A stretch of 6,447 nt of DNA from Frankiales bacterium (GTDB lineage: Bacteria; Actinomycetota; Actinomycetes; Mycobacteriales; SCTD01). A model generated the notes under the pieces. It was not told the origin of the DNA and did no database searches. It worked only from the letters and a program-made list of their open reading frames with translations. The position numbers were made by a program, and so were the translations under genes. The stretch lies in NCBI GenBank assembly GCA_025966295.1, contig JAOPVD010000056.1:1-6447 (forward strand). The letters are read 5' to 3'. Position 1 is the first letter of the stretch. Every line of letters starts with the position of its first letter. Below are positions 1-5,213 of this stretch, piece by piece.

Positions 1-266
1 ACGTTGACGTCCTTGAAGGTCAGCACCCGGACCGTCTTCACGAAGCGCGCCGGCCGGTACATGTCCCAGACCCAGGCGTCGGTCAGCGTCAGCTCGAACC
101 AGACCTCCCCGCCGTCGCTGCGTGGCACCACGTCGACGGCGTTGGCGAGGTAGAAGCGGCGCTCGGTCTCCACCACCCACTCGAACTGCCGGACGATGTC
201 GCGGTACTCCCGGTAGAGCTGCAGCTCCATCTCGGTCTCGTACTTCTCAAGGTCCTCGGCGCTCAC
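1..266 (-). CDS. DUF2469 family protein, 3' end outside the window
   Basis: The first 88 codons are visible. The protein begins (M)SAEDLEKYETEMELQLYREY and continues with the acidic and aromatic pattern ETERRFYLANAVDVV, then WFELTLTDAWVWDMYRP and ARFVKTVRVLTFKDVN. I recognise this as the actinobacterial DUF2469 family, whose members are about 100 residues long, so roughly a dozen residues are probably missing. No enzymatic motif, signal peptide or membrane segment is visible and the function is unknown. The GTG start at 266 overlaps the rnhB stop as GTGA, and the family is commonly found directly after rnhB in actinobacteria. Translational coupling to rnhB is therefore likely; an AGGA about 11 bases upstream, inside rnhB, could serve as ribosome site. 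Family assignment is confident from sequence pattern; role is not known. Confidence 0.9.
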   Translation of the reverse strand, partial: MSAEDLEKYETEMELQLYREYRDIVRQFEWVVETERRFYLANAVDVVPRSDGGEVWFELTLTDAWVWDMYRPARFVKTVRVLTFKDVN

Positions 267-928
267 GAGGCCACATCCTGCCTGATCAGGGCCCCGCGCA
301 CGTTGACGTACGAGAACCGGTGCTCCTGGCACGGCCCGTGCTCGGCCAGGGCGGTCATGTGCTCGGGGGTGGAGTACCCCTTGTGCCGGGCGAAGTCGTA
401 GGCCGGGAACCGTTCGTGCAGCTCGGTCATCAGCCGGTCCCGCGTCACCTTGGCCACCACCGAGGCGGCCGCCACGCAGGCCGCCACCCGGTCGCCCTTC
501 CAGACCGCCAGCGACGGCGCCGGCATCCCCGCGATCGGGAAGCCGTCGGTCAGCACGTACGACGGGCACGGGTCGAGCCGCAGCACCGCCTGCCGCATCG
601 CCCGGACGTTCATCACGTGCAGCCCGCTGCGGTCGACCTCCTGCGGCGGCACCACCACCACCGACCAGGCGAGCGCGCGCCGCACGACCTCGTCGTACGC
701 GCTCTCGCGGGCCTTCTCGGTGAGCAGCTTGGAGTCGGCCAGGCCGGGCACCTCGCCGCGCTTGCCGGGCGGCAGCACGACGGCCGCGACGACCAGCGGG
801 CCGGCGCAGGCCCCGCGGCCGGCCTCGTCGGCGCCCGCGACGAGCGGGAAGCCGTGGTTCTGCAGCACCCGCTCGAGCGCCCACAGGCCGTGCTCGGAGC
901 GGACCACCGGCCGCGGCGCGGTGATCAC
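263..928 (-). CDS. rnhB: Ribonuclease HII
   Basis: A 221-residue cytoplasmic endonuclease that cuts the RNA strand of RNA/DNA hybrids and 5' of single ribonucleotides embedded in DNA. The family signature is clear. GADEAGRGACAGP (residues 32–44) carries the catalytic pair D34/E35. DSKLLTEKAR (65–74) is the conserved DSK motif. TDGFPI (127–132) holds D128, and KGDRVAACVAAASVVAKVTR starting at 144 holds D146. This completes the DEDD metal site. The C-terminal HKGYSTPEH motif, where type 2 RNases H contact the substrate, is also present. The frame stays open much further upstream, into the Nudix gene, but similarity starts near GTG 928, which has GGAG eight bases upstream. That GTG overlaps the Nudix stop as GTGA. 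The stop at 263 likewise overlaps the DUF2469 start. Length and motifs are normal for the family. Confidence 0.96.
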   Translation of the reverse strand: MITAPRPVVRSEHGLWALERVLQNHGFPLVAGADEAGRGACAGPLVVAAVVLPPGKRGEVPGLADSKLLTEKARESAYDEVVRRALAWSVVVVPPQEVDRSGLHVMNVRAMRQAVLRLDPCPSYVLTDGFPIAGMPAPSLAVWKGDRVAACVAAASVVAKVTRDRLMTELHERFPAYDFARHKGYSTPEHMTALAEHGPCQEHRFSYVNVRGALIRQDVAS

Positions 929-1380
929 GGAAGCAGCTCCAGCAGCTCGCTCGGGTAGTACCGCTCGGCGGTCGTGGCGAGCTCGTCGCGGGCCCACCAG
1001 CGGTGGCCCAGGACCGCCGCGGTCTCGACCTCGTTGAAGCCGGCGGTGTCGACCTCGTGCGCCTGGACGCGCAGCAGGAAGTAGTCCTCCGCCTGCCGGT
1101 AGACCACGTCGCCCCACGGGAAGGTCGTCACCCGCTGGTGCACCACGGCGCCGAGCTCCGCGGCAGTGACGACCAGGCCGGTCTCCTCGAACAGCTCGCG
1201 GACCGCGCCCTGCGCCGGCGTCTCGCCGGGGTCCAGCCCACCGCCGGGGGTGAACCACCACCGCCCGCGGGAGGTGTGGACCGGGTCCCGGCCCTGGAAC
1301 AGCAGCAGCCGGTCCTGCGCGTCCAGCAGGAGCACCCTGGCGGCGCGACGGTCGACGGGCTGCGCATCGGGGACTGTCAT
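925..1380 (-). CDS. Nudix hydrolase, substrate unknown
   Basis: A 151-residue protein with a perfect Nudix box (G-x5-E-x7-REUxEExGU) at residues 47–69: G47, E53, then R61-E62-L63, E65-E66 and G68-L69. The glutamates bind the Mg2+ used to hydrolyse a nucleoside diphosphate linked to another group. The preceding RGRWWFTPGGG segment (38–48) is the usual strand leading into the box. The N-terminus RAARVLLLDAQDRLLLFQG is the first strand pair of the fold. Nothing visible fixes the substrate; the family includes 8-oxo-dGTP, ADP-ribose and dinucleotide polyphosphate hydrolases. ATG at 1380 lies 19 bases after the lepB stop with only a weak ribosome site. The stop overlaps the rnhB start, so the gene is embedded in the operon. 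It is not one of the most conserved members of this neighbourhood. Confidence 0.93.
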   Translation of the reverse strand: MTVPDAQPVDRRAARVLLLDAQDRLLLFQGRDPVHTSRGRWWFTPGGGLDPGETPAQGAVRELFEETGLVVTAAELGAVVHQRVTTFPWGDVVYRQAEDYFLLRVQAHEVDTAGFNEVETAAVLGHRWWARDELATTAERYYPSELLELLP

Positions 1381-1399
1381 GGCCGTTCGATCGTACGGC

Positions 1400-2251
1400 T
1401 CAGCACCGCAGCTTCCGGCGCCGCCGCAGCCACGTCAGCGGCGCCGCCGCCAGCGCGCCCAGCACCAGCTGCGACCCCGGTACGGCGAGCGCGTGGGTGA
1501 ACGTCGCCGGCACGCCGAGCACCTTCCAGTGCTGCAGCGGGTAGACCACCACAAAGGCGCGCCCCACCACCCGGTCGACCGGGACGGTGCCGTGGTGGGC
1601 GTCGGTGTAGTGGTAGCGGGAGTCGGCCGAGCTGCCGCGGTGGTCGCCGAGCACGAACAGCCGGCCCTTCGGCACCAGCAGGCCGGCGGCGCCGGGCGGG
1701 CAGTTGGCCCGGTCGTGGCCGGCCGCGCAGAACCACTTGTTGGTGTCCTGGTCGTCACCGGCGTCGAGCAGGTAGGGCTCGTGCAGCTCCACCGGCACGC
1801 CGCCGGGCGGCGTGACCACGACGTTGCCCGCCGGGCTGCAGCACATCACGCGGTCCCCGGGCAGCCCGATGACGCGCTTGATGTAGTCCTTGTCGTCGCT
1901 GACCACGCCGACGAACGTGCCGACGCCGTGCAGCGCCCGCCCGACGGTGCCCTGGGGACGGGTGGCGCCGCCCTCCGGCGCCCAGTCGTCGATGCCGTTG
2001 AAGACCACGACCTCGCCGCGGTGGATGCCGCGGAAGTCGTAGATCAGCTTGTTGACGAGGACCCGGTCGCCGACCTCCAGCGTGTGCTCCATCGACCCGG
2101 ACGGGATCGAGAAGGCCTGCAGCAGCAGCGCCTTGATGAGCAGCGCGAGCACGACCGCCAGGCCCACCAGAAACGGCAGCTCCCGCCAGGCCGTCCGCTT
2201 CTTGGCAGGAGCGGTGGCCTCGACGGGAGCTGTCGTGGTGTCTGCGGTCAC
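1400..2251 (-). CDS. lepB: Signal peptidase I
   Basis: A 283-residue membrane protease that removes signal peptides from exported pre-proteins on the outer face of the cytoplasmic membrane. A charged N-terminal tail (APAKKRTAWRE, 14–24) precedes a transmembrane helix at about 26–45. Box B, FSIPSGSMEHTL (47–58), has the nucleophile S53, with S51 as the likely oxyanion-hole residue. KRVIGLPGD (125–133) has the general-base K125. Box E, GDHRGSSADSR (202–212), has His where Asn is usual in GDNR. A second hydrophobic segment (about 255–274) followed by RRRRK suggests a C-terminal anchor. Four Cys (137, 138, 175, 184) lie in the extracytoplasmic part and could form disulphides. GTG 2251 is the only reasonable start before the first helix; there is no strong ribosome site. 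It follows rplS by 37 bases. Confidence 0.95.
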   Translation of the reverse strand: MTADTTTAPVEATAPAKKRTAWRELPFLVGLAVVLALLIKALLLQAFSIPSGSMEHTLEVGDRVLVNKLIYDFRGIHRGEVVVFNGIDDWAPEGGATRPQGTVGRALHGVGTFVGVVSDDKDYIKRVIGLPGDRVMCCSPAGNVVVTPPGGVPVELHEPYLLDAGDDQDTNKWFCAAGHDRANCPPGAAGLLVPKGRLFVLGDHRGSSADSRYHYTDAHHGTVPVDRVVGRAFVVVYPLQHWKVLGVPATFTHALAVPGSQLVLGALAAAPLTWLRRRRKLRC

Positions 2252-2255
2252 GCGA

Positions 2256-2269
2256 GGCTCAACGGAGCC
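2256..2269 (-). other. Small hairpin just upstream of the lepB start
   Basis: On the transcript, GGCTC-CGTT-GAGCC forms a 5-bp perfect stem with a four-base loop, ending four bases before the lepB GTG. It occupies the place where a ribosome site would be expected, and none is evident. This is visible structure only. A short GC stem of this size can occur by chance in DNA this GC-rich, so a regulatory role is speculative. Confidence 0.3.
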
Positions 2270-2288
2270 GGCGCGCGGAACGTGCCGA

Positions 2289-2672
2289 TCAGGCGTTGCT
2301 GGCGGGCGCCGCGGCAGCAACCGGCCGCACGTCGCGCTTCTCCTTGATCTTCGCCTTCTTGCCGCGCAGCTCGCGCAGGTAGTAGAGCTTCGCGCGCCGG
2401 ACGTCACCGCGGGTGACGACCTTGATGTCCTCGATGACCGGCGTGTGCACCGGGAAGGTGCGCTCCACCCCGACGCCGAAGCTCACCTTGCGGACGGTGA
2501 AGGTCTCGCGGATGCCGCCGCCCTGGCGACGGATGACGACGCCCTGGAAGCGCTGGACGCGCGAGCGGTTGCCTTCGACGACGCGGACGCCGACGTCGAG
2601 GGTGTCGCCCGGCCGGAAGTCGGGGACGTCGCTGCGCAGCGAGGCGTTGTCGAGCTCGTCGAGGGTGTGCAT
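2289..2672 (-). CDS. rplS: 50S ribosomal protein L19
   Basis: A 127-residue L19, which sits at the 30S–50S interface of the ribosome. The sequence shows the family pattern throughout: FRPGDTLDVGVRVVEGNRSR, RVQRFQGVVIRRQGGGIRET, FTVRKVSFGVGVERTFPVHT and KLYYLRELRGKKAKIKEKR. A short Ala-rich tail (PVAAAAPASNA) follows the conserved core. ATG 2672 is chosen over an in-frame upstream ATG (2702) because the family begins MHTLDELD-like and a good ribosome site, GAGAAGG, lies seven bases before it. About 150 bp separate it from trmD, and a promoter-like motif in that gap suggests partly independent transcription. lepB follows after 37 bases. Confidence 0.97.
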   Translation of the reverse strand: MHTLDELDNASLRSDVPDFRPGDTLDVGVRVVEGNRSRVQRFQGVVIRRQGGGIRETFTVRKVSFGVGVERTFPVHTPVIEDIKVVTRGDVRRAKLYYLRELRGKKAKIKEKRDVRPVAAAAPASNA

Positions 2673-2751
2673 CGGTTCGCCTTCTCGGTGCGGTTCGCGC
2701 ACGCGGAAGCGGACGCGGAGATCAGGGAGACGGGGACGGGGCCCCGCAACA

Positions 2752-2770
2752 GCCCTCTATGGTGCCACAA
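2752..2770 (-). promoter_or_regulatory. Probable extended −10 promoter of rplS
   Basis: Read on the minus strand, this 19-nt stretch is TTGTGGCACCATAGAGGGC. It matches a segment upstream of rpsP (5162–5180) at 14 of 19 positions, in the pattern TTnTGGCACnnTnGnGGGC. TGG-CACCAT can be read as an extended −10 element (TGn followed by a TAnnnT-like hexamer with first base C). Transcription would then begin near 2752 and leave a leader of about 80 nt before the rplS ATG. No convincing −35 is seen. That it is a promoter is inference from position and from the match. Confidence 0.45.
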
Positions 2771-2771
2771 C

Positions 2772-2819
2772 TCTTCCCGGGGGACAGGACCCGGTCTTCC
2801 CGGGGGACAGGACCCGGTC
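2772..2819. repeat. Perfect 23-bp tandem repeat between trmD and rplS
   Basis: Two identical 23-bp copies (2772–2794 and 2795–2817) are followed by two further matching bases. Each copy contains CCGGG-(8 nt)-CCCGG, which can form a 5-bp stem with loop GGACAGGA on the plus strand. The array ends one base upstream of the rplS promoter-like motif and starts just after the trmD stop. There is no U-tract, so it does not look like a standard intrinsic terminator, though it might slow or attenuate readthrough. Confidence 0.85.
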
Positions 2820-2820
2820 G

Positions 2821-3582
2821 CTACAGGGTCCCAGCGCCAGGGTCCGCGCCAGGGTCCAGCAGCGCGCTCTGGTCGCGCGGGCTGAGCGCCTCCGGCAGCC
2901 GGTCGAGCAGCTCCGGACGGCGGCCGGCGGTGCGGCGCAGGCTCTCGTCGCGGCGCCAGCGGGCGATGGCGGCGTGGTCGCCGGACAGCAGCACCGGCGG
3001 CACCTGCAGCCCCTGCCAGACCGGCGGCCGGGTGTACGACGGGCCTTCGAGCAGGCCGTCGCTGAAGCTGTCGTCCTGGTGCGACTGCGCGTTGCCCAGC
3101 ACGCCGGGCAGCAGCCGGGCGACCGCCTCGACGACCACGAGGACCGCGACCTCTCCCCCGGCCAGCACGTAGTCGCCCAGCGACACCTCGTCGACGGTCA
3201 TCGTCCGGCGGGCGTGCTGCAGCACCCGGTCGTCGATGCCCTCGTAGCGGCCGCAGGCGAAGGCCAGCCACGGCTCGCCGGCGAGCTCCTCGGCCAGCGC
3301 CTGGGTGAAGGGCCGCCCGGCCGGGGTGGGCACCACCAGCCGGGGCGCGGCGGTGGGGCCCTCCAGGGCCGCGAGCGCCCGCCCCCAGGGCTCGGGCTTC
3401 ATCACCATGCCCGGCCCACCGCCGTACGGGCTGTCGTCGACGGTGCGGTGGATGTCCTCGGTCTGGTCGCGCAGGTCGTGCACCCGCAGGTCCAGGGTGC
3501 CGCGCTCGATGGCCTTGCCCACCAGCGACAGCCGGAGCGGCGCCAGGTAGTCGGGGAAGATCGAGACGACGTCGACCTGCAT
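2821..3582 (-). CDS. trmD: tRNA (guanine-37-N1)-methyltransferase
   Basis: A 253-residue SPOUT-class enzyme that methylates G37 next to the anticodon of tRNAs reading CNN codons, using S-adenosylmethionine, which prevents +1 frameshifting. The start MQVDVVSIFPDYL is typical. DDSPYGGGPGMVMKPEP (49–65) is the conserved N-terminal loop. CGRYEGIDDRV (110–120) and SLGDYVLAGGE (134–144) build the trefoil-knot cofactor pocket. R156 in ARLLPGVLGN and D171 in DDSFSDG align with the catalytic Arg154 and Asp169 of the Haemophilus/E. coli enzymes. YTRPPVWQG and VLLSGDHAAIARWRR lead into the C-terminal tRNA-binding domain. The tail ends in DPGADPGAGTL, encoded by three copies of CAGGGTCC (plus strand). 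ATG 3582 overlaps the rimM stop as ATGA, so it is probably translationally coupled. Confidence 0.97.
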   Translation of the reverse strand: MQVDVVSIFPDYLAPLRLSLVGKAIERGTLDLRVHDLRDQTEDIHRTVDDSPYGGGPGMVMKPEPWGRALAALEGPTAAPRLVVPTPAGRPFTQALAEELAGEPWLAFACGRYEGIDDRVLQHARRTMTVDEVSLGDYVLAGGEVAVLVVVEAVARLLPGVLGNAQSHQDDSFSDGLLEGPSYTRPPVWQGLQVPPVLLSGDHAAIARWRRDESLRRTAGRRPELLDRLPEALSPRDQSALLDPGADPGAGTL

Positions 3583-4217
3583 CAGGCGCCGTCTTCGGGC
3601 ACCGGGTCGCTGAGGTCGAGCAGCCCCTCCGGCGGGTCCACGACGACCCGGCGGCCGGCCAGGTCGACGGTCGGGACGATGGCCCGCACGAACGGCACGA
3701 GGGCCTCCGCGCCGTGGCTGCGACGCACCACGAGGACGTCGCCGCCCGGCAGGTGCAGGACGTCGACGACCTCGCCCAGCGCGGTGCCGTCGGTGAGCTC
3801 GGCGGCCAGCCCGATCAGCTGGGTGTCGTAGTACTCGTCCTCGTCGGCCAGCGGCGGCAGCTCGGCGACCGCGACCCGCAGCACGGTGTCCCGGAGCAGC
3901 TCGGCGTCGTTGCGGTCCGCCACCCCGTCGAACAGCACCACGAGGTACTTGCCCTGCTGGCGGGAGCCGACGACGGTCAGCGGGCCGCGCTCGGGCGGGT
4001 CGGCCTGCAGGACCCGGCCGGCGGCGAACCGGTCCTCCGGGTCGTCGGTGCGGACCTCGACCGTGACCTCGCCCTTGATGCCCTGCGGGCGGCCGATCCG
4101 GCCCACCACGATCAGGTCGTCAACGGCCGGAGCCGGCTCCCGTCCCTCAGGGGACGGGGCCGGCTCAGGCGGACGAGCGGGTCGGCGCGACCCGGCGACG
4201 CGGGGTCGTCCGGGCAC
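3582..4217 (-). CDS. rimM: 16S rRNA processing/30S maturation factor RimM
   Basis: A 211-residue reading from GTG 4217. RimM binds ribosomal protein S19 and helps mature the head of the 30S subunit. VVGRIGRPQGIKGEVTVEV (37–55) is the N-terminal RimM domain. YYDTQLIGL (129–137) opens the C-terminal PRC-barrel domain, followed by GEVVDVLHLPGGDVLVV and ALVPFVRAIVPTVD. The family usually begins only a few residues before the VGRIGRPQG motif, so about 32 Pro/Arg/Glu-rich residues look extra. No other in-frame ATG, GTG or TTG lies in that extension, so GTG 4217 (three bases after the khpA stop, GAGG 11 bases upstream) is the best call. A rare CTG at residue 35 is an alternative. The extension contains a strong hairpin. 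Confidence 0.93.
   Translation of the reverse strand: MPGRPRVAGSRRPARPPEPAPSPEGREPAPAVDDLIVVGRIGRPQGIKGEVTVEVRTDDPEDRFAAGRVLQADPPERGPLTVVGSRQQGKYLVVLFDGVADRNDAELLRDTVLRVAVAELPPLADEDEYYDTQLIGLAAELTDGTALGEVVDVLHLPGGDVLVVRRSHGAEALVPFVRAIVPTVDLAGRRVVVDPPEGLLDLSDPVPEDGA
4130..4166 (-). other. Strong GC hairpin inside the 5' part of rimM
   Basis: Positions 4130–4146 pair with 4151–4166 to give 16 base pairs with one bulged base (T4138 on the plus strand) and a four-base loop (4147–4150). The inner arms are CCCGTCCC and GGGACGGG, and the outer arms are GAGCCGGC and GCCGGCTC. No U-tract follows in the direction of transcription. The hairpin covers codons 18–30 of rimM as annotated (EPAPSPEGREPAP). 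It lies between the khpA stop and the conserved RimM domain, so it could control rimM–trmD translation or mRNA processing. That role is inferred. Confidence 0.8.
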
Positions 4218-4220
4218 GGA

Positions 4221-4460
4221 CTAGCGAACCTCGTCGGTGTCGACGACGTCGACACGCACGCCCTTGCCGCCGATCGCGGCGACGACGGTGCGCAGGGCCT
4301 TGGCGGTCCGGCCGGAGCGGCCGATCACCTTGCCCAGGTCGTCCGGGTGGACGCGCACCTCGAGGGTGCGGCCGCGCCGTCCGGAGACCATGTCGACGGT
4401 GACGTCGTCGGGGTTGTCGACGATGCCCTTGACCAGGTGCTCGAGGGCGTTCTCGAGCAC
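4221..4460 (-). CDS. khpA: KH-domain RNA-binding protein KhpA (YlqC family)
   Basis: A 79-residue single KH domain protein. MLENALEHLVKGIVDNPDDV is the typical start, and GKVIGRSGRTAKALR (43–57) contains the GxxG RNA-contact loop G47-R48-S49-G50. The small size and the location between rpsP and rimM are diagnostic of this family. In other bacteria KhpA pairs with KhpB/Jag and binds many RNAs, with effects on cell elongation; here that is known of the family, not visible in the sequence. GTG 4460 shares its first base with the rpsP TAG stop (TAGTG) and no strong ribosome site is evident, so translation is probably coupled to rpsP. Confidence 0.93.
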   Translation of the reverse strand: MLENALEHLVKGIVDNPDDVTVDMVSGRRGRTLEVRVHPDDLGKVIGRSGRTAKALRTVVAAIGGKGVRVDVVDTDEVR

Positions 4461-5041
4461 TACTCGGCCGGGGTCTCGGCCGCGGCCTCAGGAGCCTCGG
4501 CAGGCGTCTCGGCGGGAGCCTCGGCGGCGGGCGCCTCGACCTCAGCAGCCGGAGCCTCAGCAGCCGGAGCCTCGGCGGCGGGCGCCTCGACCTCAGCAGC
4601 AGGAGCCTCAGCAGCCGGAGCCTCGGCGGCGGGCGCCGCGGTCTCGGCGGCCTTCTTCGGGGCGGCCTTCTTCTTCGGCGTGGTGGCCGCACCGGCCGCC
4701 GCAGCGGACTCGAGCGCGGCAGCCTCGAAGGCGGCCCTCTTGTCGGCCTTGGGCTCGCGGACCTTCAGCGGCTCGGGAGCCGCCTCGCCCTTGAACTTCT
4801 GCCAGTCACCGGTCTTCGACAGGATCTTCTGGACGGCCTCGGTCGGCTGGGCACCGACGCCCAGCCAGTAGGCAGCGCGCTCGGCGTTGACCTCGATGAA
4901 GGAGGGCTCCTCCTTCGGGTGGTACTTGCCGATCGTCTCGATCGACCGGCCGTCACGCTTGGTGCGCGCGTCGGCGACGACGATGCGGTAGTACGGGGCG
5001 CGCATCTTGCCCAGGCGCATGAGCTTGATCTTGACTGCCAC
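4460..5041 (-). CDS. rpsP: 30S ribosomal protein S16 with long Ala/Pro/Glu tail
   Basis: A 193-residue S16. The conserved core is residues 1 to about 86: MAVKIKLMRLGKMRAPYYRI, VVADARTKRDGRSIETIG, YHPKEEPSFIEVN and LSKTGDWQKFKG. S16 binds 16S rRNA and is needed for 30S assembly. Most bacterial S16 proteins stop near 80–90 residues. Actinobacterial ones carry a tail, and this one is long: first a charged, Ala-rich stretch with KKKAAPKKAAE, then a Pro/Ala/Glu repeat region ending in AEAPEAAAETPAE. The tail is probably disordered. GTG 5041 is chosen because the family starts there and GGAG lies nine bases upstream; the frame is open far beyond it. It is the first gene of the cluster and its stop overlaps khpA. 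Confidence 0.97.
   Translation of the reverse strand: MAVKIKLMRLGKMRAPYYRIVVADARTKRDGRSIETIGKYHPKEEPSFIEVNAERAAYWLGVGAQPTEAVQKILSKTGDWQKFKGEAAPEPLKVREPKADKRAAFEAAALESAAAAGAATTPKKKAAPKKAAETAAPAAEAPAAEAPAAEVEAPAAEAPAAEAPAAEVEAPAAEAPAETPAEAPEAAAETPAE
4515..4634 (-). repeat. 51-bp in-frame tandem repeat in the rpsP tail
   Basis: Copies at 4533–4583 and 4584–4634 differ at one base (50 of 51 identical). A further 18 bases at 4515–4532 match the end of the unit. It encodes a 17-residue period built from smaller PAAEA steps with one Val per unit. Identity at the DNA level well beyond what the protein needs suggests a recent duplication by slippage or unequal exchange. Confidence 0.9.
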
Positions 5042-5213
5042 GGGGTGTTGCTCCAGTCGTACGGGCGTGGGTGAGCGACCTGCAGCGCGTGGGGTTGCGC
5101 CGCGGCCGCGTCGTGCGGACGCGCCGTCGACGGGTAGAGGGCCGTCGGTCGGCGGTGACTCGCCCACCAGTGTGCCAGAAGCGCGCGCCGGTCGGTACGG
5201 GAGACTGCGCAGC
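5042..5213. other. Divergent intergenic region between rpsP and the MFS gene
   Basis: 172 bp without a supported gene. It holds the probable rpsP promoter motif (5162–5180) and the rpsP leader of about 120 nt. The leader includes CGACGG and CCGTCG arms that can form a 6-bp stem with an 8-nt loop, and next to them a CCGTCGACGG palindrome. The ribosome site of the transporter gene (GGGAGA, nine bases before its GTG) is at the right edge. I see no convincing promoter for the transporter. Confidence 0.6.
5162..5180 (-). promoter_or_regulatory. Probable extended −10 promoter of the rpsP operon
   Basis: On the minus strand this reads TTCTGGCACACTGGTGGGC and matches the segment upstream of rplS (2752–2770) at 14 of 19 positions. 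TGG-CACACT fits an extended −10 element with C for the first T. Transcription would begin near 5162, giving a leader of about 120 nt. No good −35 is evident 17–18 bases upstream. The recurrence before two ribosomal protein genes is the main support; the promoter role is inferred. Confidence 0.45.

Noticed and set aside
122..958. Plus-strand open frame opposite DUF2469 and rnhB
   Set aside because: The product is low-complexity Arg/His/Gly-rich, and the minus strand encodes conserved RNase HII with all catalytic residues.
1166..2347. Plus-strand open frame opposite the Nudix gene and lepB
   Set aside because: No family pattern; composition follows the reverse complement of lepB codons.
2747..2770. 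TGGCAC followed by TTGC resembling a sigma-54 −24/−12 promoter
   Set aside because: Actinobacteria generally lack sigma-54, and the rpsP copy of the motif does not preserve the −12 part.
2772..2819. Possible CRISPR-like repeat
   Set aside because: The two copies are directly adjacent with no spacer and there are only two units.
2413..3831. Plus-strand open frame of 472 codons across rplS, trmD and rimM
   Set aside because: It lies antisense to three confidently identified genes and its composition (Arg, Ser, Thr, Gly) shows no domain. It is a high-GC shadow.
4130..4166. Intrinsic terminator after khpA
   Set aside because: No U-tract follows the hairpin on the minus strand, and the downstream genes rimM and trmD need readthrough in this operon.
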